64,000 nt of DNA. It comes from Bacillota bacterium (lineage in GTDB: Bacteria > Bacillota > Clostridia > Oscillospirales > Ruminococcaceae). Location: contig JAEWWT010000024.1 of assembly GCA_023396225.1 (NCBI GenBank), positions 1 to 64,000 on the forward strand. The letters run 5' to 3'. The notes below the pieces were generated by a model. That model searched no databases and was not told where the DNA came from. It worked only from the letters and a program-made list of their open reading frames with translations. Of the stretch, positions 43,360 through 51,823 are shown one piece after another. The translations under genes were made by a program, and so were the position numbers. The first letter of the stretch is position 1; each line of letters begins with the position of its first letter.

Positions 43360-46300
43360 TTATACTGCTGTATCTCTAGGCGGCTGTTCAAGTTTAAGAA
43401 GTTTAGAAATGCCTTTCTGCTGCATTGTGACACCGTACATAACATCAGCTTCTTCCATTGTGCCACGTCTGTGAGTAACAAGGATGAACTGTGTAGTATC
43501 AGTAAATCTTCTCAGGTATTGCGCATATTTTGTTACGTTGACATCATCGAGCGCCGCTTCAATTTCGTCAAGGATACAGAACGGTGCAGGCTTGATTTTT
43601 AGTATTGAGAAGTAAATTGCAATAGCGACAAATGCCTGTTCTCCACCCGAAAGAAGTGAAAGATTTTTAATAACCTTTCCCGGAGGAGCGACGTTGATTT
43701 CAATACCTGCTTCAAGAACATCATCACTGTCTGTTAGTGTAAGTTCAGCCTTTCCTCCGCCGAACAACTCAACAAAAACAGTTTTGAAGTTTTCGTTTAT
43801 CATATTAAAACTTTCACTGAACTGCTTTCTCATGGTATCTGTAAGCTCATCAATGAGTTTTTCAAGCTCACGTTTAGCGGACTCAACGTCATTAAGCTGT
43901 CCTGACATGAATTCATAACGTTCAGAAACTTCCTTGTATTCCTCAATTGCGGCAACATTGACACTGCCGAGTGAACGGATTTTCTGCTTGATTTCTGTAA
44001 GATCACGTTGTGCAATAAGCATATCCTCAACAGGCTCTGCAATCTTTTCTGCCTCTGAAATATATATGTTATACTGCTCCGACATATCATTGATTATGCC
44101 GTCATAGCTACCGCTTACTGATATTTTTCGTTCTTCAAGCCGTGTCATTTCTCTTGAGAACTTTTCTTTTTCTTCTGATAGCTCTCGTATTTTTATTCTG
44201 CCCTCATTACTCTTTCTGTCTACATCACGTTTTGCTTCCTGCTGTAAAAGTATCTGTGAATTAATTTCATTAACCTTGTCAGCGGAGCCAGTAAGAGCAT
44301 TTTTACGTTCCTCAATTAGCTTTTGTTTTTCAGCAATAATTTTCTGTTGTTCATCAAGCTGTAAAACAAGATTAGCGGAATTATCACCAAGAGCTTTTGC
44401 TTGTTCCTCAAGCTGTCGGATTTCATTCTGTGCAGCTTCCTTGTCTTTTGCAAGGGACATCTCCCTGATTTTCATATCAGAGATAGCAGAAGAAATTTCT
44501 TCACGTTTGCTGTGTAGTTCGGTTTTCTGTGTTTCAGAATCCGAAACAAGCTTTTCATTTTCAGCTATCTGCTTTTCACATTCAAGCAGTGAGACTTCCG
44601 TATTCTTGCTGACATTGTCAATTTCCTCAAGCTTTTTTCTGAATCTGTCTGATTGCTCGTCAGAAGTTTTGATCTGCTGTAAAGTCTGTGCGGAAACAGA
44701 TTCAATACGTTTCAGTTCTGAATCAAAGCGGATTTTGTCCTGTTCAATTGTCCTTATCTGTTCTTTAGCGTCCTCAATATCAAAACTAAGCTTGTCTGTT
44801 TCAGCTTGCATTTTTTCAGCTGCAGTTTTAAGTTCAGACTGTTTTTCGGAAAGCTTGTCCCTTTGAGATTTAAGGCTGTCAATTTCGTTCTTACGGGTAA
44901 GCACACCGCTTGAACGTGAAGTTGAACCTCCTGTAAAAGAACCGCCTGCGTTGATAACCTGTCCGTCAAGAGTAACAATCCTGAACTTGTAGCCATATTT
45001 CTTAGCAATCAGAGTTGCGCTGTCAATATCTTCTGCAATGGCAATTCGGCCAAGAAGTGAATTGAATATGCCTGTATATGATGTATCAAATTTTATTAGA
45101 TCAACTGCAAGTGCAATAAAGCCGTCACAGTTATCAATCCCGTTTTCTGTCAGTCTGTTACCCTTGACAGATGTAATCGGAAGGAATGTAGCACGTCCTG
45201 CTTTCATTTCCTGAAGAAGTCTTATACCACGTTTTGCGGTGTCTTCATTTTCAACAATGACATTCTGCAAAGCCGCACCGAGAGCAGTTTCAATTGCAAC
45301 GCTGTATTCAGAATCAACGTTAATAAGCTGTGCAACAGAGCCATGAATACCTTTGATTTGACCTGTTTTTCCAGCTTTAAGTATCTGCTTTACAGAGTTT
45401 GCAAAGCCTTCCATGCTGTTTTCAAGATCAGTAAGCAGCTTAATGCGCTGGTCTTTTTCTCTTATATCAAAAGTCATATCTTCAAGCTGTTTTTTTGCGG
45501 CAGATAGCTTTTGTGCCTTACCCTCATAAAGTCTTGAAAGGCCTGACATTCTGTTTGTATATTCAGAAAGATGTTCACTTGTAAGGCTAATGCCCTCTGT
45601 TGTATCGGATTTTTCCTTTTCAAGCTTTTCAAGTTCTGTACGCAGGAGTTCATTCTGAACCTTTATTTGTTCAAGCTGTTCTTCGGTTTCAGATTTGTTT
45701 GTCTTGCCTGAAGTAAGAGCAATATTATATTCTGACTGCTTTATGTAAAGCTGATTGAGTATGGTATTGACAGCAGAATAGTCCTTATCAAAGCTTTCCT
45801 GTTTGCTAACAATGCCTCCCAGTTCTTCTTCAAGTTCACTACTGCGTTTATGTGCCTGTTCAATATCACTTTCAATTGTCTTGATATTTTCAAGCTTTTC
45901 ATTGATAAGCCTTGTTGTTTCAATGTCAGAATTTTTAGATAGTTCCTGCTGTTTTCTAATTTCTGCAATAGCATTGTTGCAGTGTTCTATATCATTTTCA
46001 TAAACAGCAATATCAGAATGAAGCTGAGTAGATGAACGTTCGGCTTCAAGAATTTCATTACGGAGCTGTTCAGCTTTCAGAGTGCAGTTTTCTGACTCGG
46101 TATAAAGCTTTTGCTGTTCAGCTTCAAGACGTACAATATCAGAATCAACAGTATTGTACTGTGTTGTATTTATAAGGATTTTTTCTTCAAGTTCTTCAAG
46201 CTTTTTCTTGAGGTCTCCAAGCTGAACCATCCATATTGTTATCTCAAGTATTTTCTTGCGTTCAGAGAGGTCTATGAATTGAGCTGCTTTTTCTGACTGT

Positions 46301-46920
46301 ATTCTAAGAGGTTCAACTCTGGTTTCAAGTTCTGTGATAATATCTTTAAGGCGAAGAATATTTTCCTGTGCAGCATCAAGCTTCCTTTCAGCTTCTGCTT
46401 TTTTATAACGAAACTTTGATATTCCAGCTGCTTCTTCAAATATTTCTCTTCGTTCATTTGACTTTGCGGATACAATTTCTGCAACACGTCCCTGACCGAT
46501 AATTGAATACCCGTCACGTCCAAGTCCTGTATCCATAAAAAGCTCATAGATATCCTTAAGACGTACCTGTGAGCCATTAATGCGGTATTCGCTTTCACCG
46601 CTTCTGTATAATTTTCTTGTGACAGAAACTTCTTCGGACGGAATCTGCAGAAGTCCCTTGTCATTGCGTATATTAAGGGTAACCTGTGCATAGCCAACAG
46701 CTTTTCTTGTCTGTGTGCCTGCAAAGATAACGTCCTCCATTTTTGCGCCTCTGAGAGTTTTGGTTGACTGTTCACCAAGAACCCATCTTACAGCGTCGCC
46801 GATGTTGGACTTACCGCTTCCGTTAGGACCGACAACAGCAGTAAGACCTTTGTCAAATTCAAGCTTGATTTTGTCCGGGAAGGACTTAAAGCCCTGGAGC
46901 TCAAGTGATTCTAAGTACAT
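43360..46920 (-). CDS. smc: Chromosome segregation protein SMC
   Basis: 1186 residues, the normal length. Walker A GPNGSGKSNIGDAVRWVLGE (32-51), a coiled coil to about 500, hinge near 515-660 (IHGSVAQLINVDSEYSVAIE), a second coiled coil, ABC signature LSLLSGGEQAFVAIAI and Walker B FCILDEIEAALDD. The condensin core; its ScpAB partners are not in the window. Downstream ftsY starts 36 bp after its stop. Confidence 0.97.
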   Translation of the reverse strand: MYLESLELQGFKSFPDKIKLEFDKGLTAVVGPNGSGKSNIGDAVRWVLGEQSTKTLRGAKMEDVIFAGTQTRKAVGYAQVTLNIRNDKGLLQIPSEEVSVTRKLYRSGESEYRINGSQVRLKDIYELFMDTGLGRDGYSIIGQGRVAEIVSAKSNERREIFEEAAGISKFRYKKAEAERKLDAAQENILRLKDIITELETRVEPLRIQSEKAAQFIDLSERKKILEITIWMVQLGDLKKKLEELEEKILINTTQYNTVDSDIVRLEAEQQKLYTESENCTLKAEQLRNEILEAERSSTQLHSDIAVYENDIEHCNNAIAEIRKQQELSKNSDIETTRLINEKLENIKTIESDIEQAHKRSSELEEELGGIVSKQESFDKDYSAVNTILNQLYIKQSEYNIALTSGKTNKSETEEQLEQIKVQNELLRTELEKLEKEKSDTTEGISLTSEHLSEYTNRMSGLSRLYEGKAQKLSAAKKQLEDMTFDIREKDQRIKLLTDLENSMEGFANSVKQILKAGKTGQIKGIHGSVAQLINVDSEYSVAIETALGAALQNVIVENEDTAKRGIRLLQEMKAGRATFLPITSVKGNRLTENGIDNCDGFIALAVDLIKFDTSYTGIFNSLLGRIAIAEDIDSATLIAKKYGYKFRIVTLDGQVINAGGSFTGGSTSRSSGVLTRKNEIDSLKSQRDKLSEKQSELKTAAEKMQAETDKLSFDIEDAKEQIRTIEQDKIRFDSELKRIESVSAQTLQQIKTSDEQSDRFRKKLEEIDNVSKNTEVSLLECEKQIAENEKLVSDSETQKTELHSKREEISSAISDMKIREMSLAKDKEAAQNEIRQLEEQAKALGDNSANLVLQLDEQQKIIAEKQKLIEERKNALTGSADKVNEINSQILLQQEAKRDVDRKSNEGRIKIRELSEEKEKFSREMTRLEERKISVSGSYDGIINDMSEQYNIYISEAEKIAEPVEDMLIAQRDLTEIKQKIRSLGSVNVAAIEEYKEVSERYEFMSGQLNDVESAKRELEKLIDELTDTMRKQFSESFNMINENFKTVFVELFGGGKAELTLTDSDDVLEAGIEINVAPPGKVIKNLSLLSGGEQAFVAIAIYFSILKIKPAPFCILDEIEAALDDVNVTKYAQYLRRFTDTTQFILVTHRRGTMEEADVMYGVTMQQKGISKLLKLEQPPRDTAV

Positions 46921-46960
46921 TCTGCTCTTCCTTTTCTCAGAATAATGACGATTGATAGAA

Positions 46961-47950
46961 TTAAATAGCTGACACTCTGATGTCAGTTTCAGACAGTTCC
47001 TTGTCCTGTATTACTTTAATTGAATATCCTTTGTTCCTGAAATATTCAAGGTTGGATTTTTTCTGGCCGACAACCTTGCTTACGTTTCTTGGATTCACAT
47101 ATATTTCGTAACTACCTGTTTTGTCAAGCAGTTTATCTATTTTATTTCGCAGAAGAAAGCTTTCGCAAAGCTCTCTCATTGCAGGGTGGTAAAGTCCGCC
47201 CACACAGCTGTCAGCAACATTGTCAGAAGCATGAAGTCCCAGACGGATAACTTTTATACCATTCTGCTCAAAACATTCAAGCATATGAGCGCAGAGTTCA
47301 ACACACTCATTAAGGCTCATTGTGCGGTATTCTCCGCTTTCATATAATTCTGCAAGCTTTGTTCCTTTAAGTATGGCAACTGGATAAATCCTTACAGTAT
47401 CAGGATGGAGATTGATAATTTCATTCATCGTATAAAGTTCGTCCTGTTTGCCCGACATATATAATCCTGTCATCATCTGCAGACCAAGCTCAAAGTCATA
47501 AGATTTTATCATTTCAGAAGCTTTTCTTACATCATCGGCAGTATGTCCTCTGTCGTTTGCAGTAAGAACCTTGTCAGACATTGATTGTGCGCCGAGTTCT
47601 ATCGCGCTGACTTTATAATATTTGAGTATATCAAGTATTTCTTTGTCAATACAGTCCGGGCGGGTAGAAATTCTTATTCCGTGATAGCCGTTATCACCTA
47701 CATAGCGTGACGCTGTTTCAAGGAGTGAAAGCATATATTCACGGTCAATTGCTGTGAAGCTGCCGCCGAAAAAAGCAATTTCGTAATTTTGTTTATCCTG
47801 AATGTTTCCAAAAGATTCACGAATAATACATTCTGCTTCTTCTGCAGTCGGCGCAGTCTGTGTACTGCTTATAGTACGCTGATTGCAGAAAGAGCACATA
47901 TTCGGACATCCCAGATGCGGGATGAAGATTGCTATATTTCCATGTGGCAT
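46961..47950 (-). CDS. Radical SAM protein, Elp3/YhcC-like
   Basis: 329 residues. The cluster motif is CPNMCSFCN (CxxxCxxC) at the N-terminus, followed by FFGGSFTAI, STRPDCIDKEIL and ELGAQSMSD, typical of the Elp3-like radical SAM subfamily. There is no acetyltransferase domain, so it is not a full Elp3. It is found between rnc and smc in many Clostridia; its role is not established, though RNA modification is often suggested. The ATG overlaps the rnc stop by one base (TAATG). Confidence 0.88.
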   Translation of the reverse strand: MPHGNIAIFIPHLGCPNMCSFCNQRTISSTQTAPTAEEAECIIRESFGNIQDKQNYEIAFFGGSFTAIDREYMLSLLETASRYVGDNGYHGIRISTRPDCIDKEILDILKYYKVSAIELGAQSMSDKVLTANDRGHTADDVRKASEMIKSYDFELGLQMMTGLYMSGKQDELYTMNEIINLHPDTVRIYPVAILKGTKLAELYESGEYRTMSLNECVELCAHMLECFEQNGIKVIRLGLHASDNVADSCVGGLYHPAMRELCESFLLRNKIDKLLDKTGSYEIYVNPRNVSKVVGQKKSNLEYFRNKGYSIKVIQDKELSETDIRVSAI

Positions 47951-48636
47951 TATTCATTGTACCCCATAAGTGCAAGAGCTTCCTTTGCTGCCATCTGTTC
48001 AGCCTGCTTCTTGCTGTGACCTTCGCCCTCACCAATAATGTTGCTGTTAAGGTAAACCTGAACAACAAAATTTCTGTCATGGTCAGGACCTGTTTGTTCC
48101 TTGAGAACATATTCAACCTTTTCTTCAGGGTTGCGCTGAATAATTTCCTGAAGAATTGTCTTGTAGTCGTGAAGTGCCTTTGAATGATTTTTATCAAGGT
48201 CCTTGGGCATGAAGCCAAGTATATACTTCTTCGCACATTCCATTCCGCCGTCAAGATAAATAGCGGCAATTACTGCTTCAAAAGCGTCAGAAACAATGGA
48301 AGGGCGTTCTCTTCCGCCACTGTGTTCTTCTCCTCTGCCGACCATAATATTGTTACCAAGATCAATCTTTTTTGCAAATTCAAACAAAGCGCTTTCACAG
48401 ACAAGTGATGCTCTTATTTTTGTAAGCTCACCCTCTGGCAAATGCTTGAAATGTGTAAAAAGATATTCAGCAACTACAATTGAAAGAACGCTGTCGCCGA
48501 GAAATTCAAGTCGCTCGTTTGACTTCCTGCCTTTTTTGCTTTCGTTTGCAAAGGATGAATGTGATAAAGCTTCAAATAAAAGATCTTTATTTTTAAACGT
48601 ATATCCGATTTTATTTTCAAATTCAGTAAAGTCCAT
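47950..48636 (-). CDS. rnc: Ribonuclease III
   Basis: 228 residues. RNase III signature ERLEFLGDSVLSIVVAEYLF with its acidic ligands, second motif DAFEAVIAAIYLDGG, and a C-terminal dsRNA-binding domain ending KKQAEQMAAKEALALMG. It processes rRNA and cleaves double-stranded RNA. The binding site before the ATG is weak; AAAGGAGAG lies 40 bp upstream. Confidence 0.96.
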   Translation of the reverse strand: MDFTEFENKIGYTFKNKDLLFEALSHSSFANESKKGRKSNERLEFLGDSVLSIVVAEYLFTHFKHLPEGELTKIRASLVCESALFEFAKKIDLGNNIMVGRGEEHSGGRERPSIVSDAFEAVIAAIYLDGGMECAKKYILGFMPKDLDKNHSKALHDYKTILQEIIQRNPEEKVEYVLKEQTGPDHDRNFVVQVYLNSNIIGEGEGHSKKQAEQMAAKEALALMGYNE

Positions 48637-48687
48637 ATCTGCTTTATGTTATATCAGAAAAGACTGAATATAACTCTCCTTTTAAGA

Positions 48688-49716
48688 TTATTCAGCAGAA
48701 GATTCAGAAGCATCTTTTCTGCTGTTTTTAAGAATTTCAAGTGACTTGGTTATTTCTTCAATTACCTTACCGTCAATACAGTTTTTAGCTTGTCTGATTG
48801 CATTATAGAATGCCTTTGCATCAGAACTTCCGTGAGCCTTTATAACAGGCTTTGAAATTCCCATGAGAACTGCACCGCCGGTTTCGGAGTAGTCCATTTT
48901 CTTTTTAAATTCCTTTACCTTAGGCAGAATCAAAAGTGCGGCAAGCTTTGAAATAATATTGCTTGTAAGCATGTCCTTGAGAGTATGAGCAAAGAATGAG
49001 CCCATTCCTTCATAAAGCTTAAGTGCAACGTTTCCTGTAAAGCCATCAGATACAGCTACCTGACAAACGCCCTTTGGAATTTCTCTTGCTTCAAGGTTGC
49101 CGTAAAAGTTTACAGGTGCAGTTTTGAACTGCTTGTATGCTTCAATTTCAATATCTCTGCCCTTTGTATCCTCACAACCAACATTGATAAGTCCGACTTT
49201 TGGATTATTAATGCCCATTACCTTTTCCATGTAACAGCTTCCCATGATACCGAACTGAACAAGCATTTCAGGGCGGCAATCAACATTAGCGCCTCCGTCC
49301 ATAAGAATCATGTAACCGTCAGCAGTAGGGAGGATAGGTGCAAGAGCGGCACGCTTTACGCCCTTTAATCTCTTTGCAATAAATGTTGCCCCGACAACAA
49401 GTGCACCTGTGCTTCCTGCTGAAACAAAAGCATCGCCGTTTCCGTCAGCAAGCGCTTTAAGTCCGACAGCCATTGAGCAATCAGACTTTTCCTTGATAAC
49501 CATTGTTGGCTCATCGTGAATGTCTATAACTGATTTTGTATTGATAACAGATATTTTATTAAGTGAAATATTATTATCTTCGGCAGTTTTCTTAATAATA
49601 TCCTCATCACCGGTAAGAACTATTTCAACATCGAAATCTACTGCAGCCTTTGCACTGCCCTTTATAACTTCGAGAGGTGCGTTATCGCCTCCGAATGCAT
49701 CAACAATAATTTTCAT
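48688..49716 (-). CDS. plsX: Phosphate acyltransferase PlsX
   Basis: 342 residues (start by family alignment, MKIIVDAFGGDNAP; an ATG at 49728 with GAAGGG close upstream is an alternative). Signatures: SAGSTGALVVGA, LMDGGANVDCRPEM, NVGCEDTKG and VSDGFTGNVALK. It makes acyl-phosphate from acyl-ACP for phospholipid synthesis. Here rnc follows directly; the fab genes and acpP that often lie between are absent. Confidence 0.94.
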   Translation of the reverse strand: MKIIVDAFGGDNAPLEVIKGSAKAAVDFDVEIVLTGDEDIIKKTAEDNNISLNKISVINTKSVIDIHDEPTMVIKEKSDCSMAVGLKALADGNGDAFVSAGSTGALVVGATFIAKRLKGVKRAALAPILPTADGYMILMDGGANVDCRPEMLVQFGIMGSCYMEKVMGINNPKVGLINVGCEDTKGRDIEIEAYKQFKTAPVNFYGNLEAREIPKGVCQVAVSDGFTGNVALKLYEGMGSFFAHTLKDMLTSNIISKLAALLILPKVKEFKKKMDYSETGGAVLMGISKPVIKAHGSSDAKAFYNAIRQAKNCIDGKVIEEITKSLEILKNSRKDASESSAE

Positions 49717-49803
49717 ATGTATGCCCATGCTTCCCTTCTTTGATGTTTTGTGTGGTTTTGCAAAGCAAAATTTCGAACGGAGTGCGAAAAACGCAAAACT
49801 CAG

Positions 49804-49829
49804 AGTTTGAAAGATTTATCTTTCAAACT
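49804..49829. terminator. Perfect 12-bp hairpin between VOC gene and plsX
   Basis: AGTTTGAAAGAT and ATCTTTCAAACT are separated by two bases. On the minus strand, T-rich sequence (GAGTTTTGCGTTTTTC) follows, so it may end transcription after the VOC gene. Confidence 0.5.
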
Positions 49830-49862
49830 TATTCCTCAAAATCTAAGCTTTCAGACATAATG

Positions 49863-50252
49863 TCAAGCCAATTCTGAATGCAAAGGTTCTCCTATTTCGA
49901 CTATATGGTTATCAGGATCATAAAATCTGAAAACTTTTTGACCCCAATGCTGTTCCTTTATTCCATGTATAATTTTTGTTCCTGATTCGGAAACTTTTTT
50001 ATATTCCGCTTCTAAGTCATCTGATTCAAAATAAATATCTATATTTCTTTTTCCTCTTAAAAGGTTTTGCGCAGGTTTTTTACCGTATATTGTTTTTAAT
50101 AAATTATTGGAATCATGAATAACAAAATGATTTTCAAAAGTTACAATAGTATCATAATCAGTTATGATTTTTAAACCCATTACTTCTGTGTAAAACTTTT
50201 TGGAAACTTTAATATCTTTTACCAAAACAATAGTATTACAGAATATATTCAT
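49863..50252 (-). CDS. VOC-family (glyoxalase-like) protein
   Basis: 129 residues. Two beta-alpha-beta-beta-beta halves of the vicinal oxygen chelate fold (NTIVLVKDIKVSKKFYTEVM... and ...FRFYDPDNHIVEIGEPL). The FYDPDGHxxE-like end carries one metal-ligand Glu; the substrate is unknown, with glyoxalase, dioxygenase and antibiotic-binding members all known. AT-rich; about 30 bp after trmFO. Confidence 0.82.
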   Translation of the reverse strand: MNIFCNTIVLVKDIKVSKKFYTEVMGLKIITDYDTIVTFENHFVIHDSNNLLKTIYGKKPAQNLLRGKRNIDIYFESDDLEAEYKKVSESGTKIIHGIKEQHWGQKVFRFYDPDNHIVEIGEPLHSELA

Positions 50253-50280
50253 GTTTGCACCTCATGTCATATAAAATATT

Positions 50281-51597
50281 CTAAAGTATAACAGCTTTCA
50301 AAGCTTCAATTGCCCTGTCAGCAATAGCCTGATACTTAGCCTGCTTGTCCTTTATTCTAACATCAAGTTCAGGCAGTATGCCCATGTTAGCACCCATAGG
50401 CTGAAAATTCACAACACTTTCATCAGAAATATATTTTGAAAGTGCGCCTGTCATTGTTTCCTTTGGAAGAATGAGAGGGGATTGTCCGTTAAGTTTTCTA
50501 GCCATATTTATTCCTGCAAGAATACCGCTTGCGGCTGATTCCATGTATCCCTCTACGCCTGTAATCTGTCCTGCAAAGAAAATATTTGGATGTTCACGCA
50601 TAGAAAAATCCTCATTCAGCAACTTTGGTGAGCATATAAAAGAGTTTCTGTGCATTACTCCATAACGTATAAACTCTGCATTTTCAAGTCCTGGAATAAG
50701 TGAGAATACACGTTTCTGTTCACTAAATTTCAGATTTGTCTGAAAGCCGACAATATTGTAAAGGGTGCCGTCTGTATTTTCTTTTCGGAGCTGAACAACA
50801 GCATAAGGACGTCTGTCTGTATGCGGATCAGTAAGTCCGACAGGCTTCATAGCACCATAGCGCATGGTTTCTTCACCACGTTTTGCAAGCACTTCAATAG
50901 GCATACATCCCTCATAAACGGTGAAATCGTCTTTAGAGTTCTGTGGCTTGTCGAAGTCATGGAGAGGTGCGGATTCAGCTTTTATAATTTCATTATAGAA
51001 TGTAAGGTACTCCTCTTTTGAAAAAGGACAGTTTATATAATCATCGTCCCCTCTGCCATATCTTGCGGCAAAGAAGACTTTATTCTGATCAAGTGAGTCA
51101 AAAGTCACAATAGGTGCGGCGGCGTCAAAAAAGCTCAGATATCCACCGCAAAGCTTTTCAATGCTCTTTGCAAGCTTATCAGAAGTAAGAGGACCTGTTG
51201 CAATGATAACTTTGCCGTCAGGAATGTCATCAGCTTCACAGGCTTTTACAGTTATGTTCGGGTGTGAATTTATTTTTTCTGTGACAAGATCTGAAAAAGC
51301 TGTTCTGTCAACTGCCAATGCTCCGCCAGCAGGTACAGATGTTTCAACTGCACAAGGAACTGTAAGAGAGCCAAGCCGTCGCATTTCTTCTTTAAGAAGA
51401 CCTGCCGCAGAGTTTACTCTTGACGCTTTAAGTGAATTTGAGCAGACTAGTTCAGCAAAGCCTTTATATTTATGTGCTGGAGAAAATTTCGACGGCTTCA
51501 TTTCAATAAGCTCAACCTTTATGCCTGCATTTGCAAGCTGCCAGGCCGCTTCACAGCCTGCAAGTCCTGCGCCTATTACGGTAACGATTTGATTCAT
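50281..51597 (-). CDS. trmFO: tRNA (uracil-54) methyltransferase, folate/FAD dependent
   Basis: 438 residues. FAD-binding VIGAGLAGCEAAWQLANAGI, PAHKYKGFAELVCSNSLKA, and GQITGVEGYMESAASGILAG, all as in TrmFO. It makes ribothymidine at position 54 of tRNA using methylene-THF. AGAAAGGACGG precedes the ATG; it follows topA and the zinc-ribbon gene, an order common in Firmicutes (topA-trmFO). Confidence 0.96.
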   Translation of the reverse strand: MNQIVTVIGAGLAGCEAAWQLANAGIKVELIEMKPSKFSPAHKYKGFAELVCSNSLKASRVNSAAGLLKEEMRRLGSLTVPCAVETSVPAGGALAVDRTAFSDLVTEKINSHPNITVKACEADDIPDGKVIIATGPLTSDKLAKSIEKLCGGYLSFFDAAAPIVTFDSLDQNKVFFAARYGRGDDDYINCPFSKEEYLTFYNEIIKAESAPLHDFDKPQNSKDDFTVYEGCMPIEVLAKRGEETMRYGAMKPVGLTDPHTDRRPYAVVQLRKENTDGTLYNIVGFQTNLKFSEQKRVFSLIPGLENAEFIRYGVMHRNSFICSPKLLNEDFSMREHPNIFFAGQITGVEGYMESAASGILAGINMARKLNGQSPLILPKETMTGALSKYISDESVVNFQPMGANMGILPELDVRIKDKQAKYQAIADRAIEALKAVIL

Positions 51598-51617
51598 TTC
51601 AGCCGTCCTTTCTAATT

Positions 51618-51821
51618 TTATTTGAATATTTCAGGTTTTTCTGCGTAAAGTTCAATATATCCGCATTCAGGGCATACATATGCCTGAGCCATGCTATCCC
51701 TTTGAGAAAACAATTTTTTTGTAAAATCGCAAATATGCAGCACGCCGCCAGTAGCAGCAGTTATACTTACACTTTTCATTTCGGTGTTACATTTTGTGCA
51801 GATTACTTTACTGGTTTCCAT
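51618..51821 (-). CDS. Small zinc-ribbon protein
   Basis: 67 residues with CTKC near the N-terminus and CPECGY near the C-terminus, a single zinc ribbon with a 40-residue loop. No closer family is recognised. It starts two bases after the topA stop, so it is co-translated with topA. Confidence 0.7.
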   Translation of the reverse strand: METSKVICTKCNTEMKSVSITAATGGVLHICDFTKKLFSQRDSMAQAYVCPECGYIELYAEKPEIFK

Positions 51822-51823
51822 AG

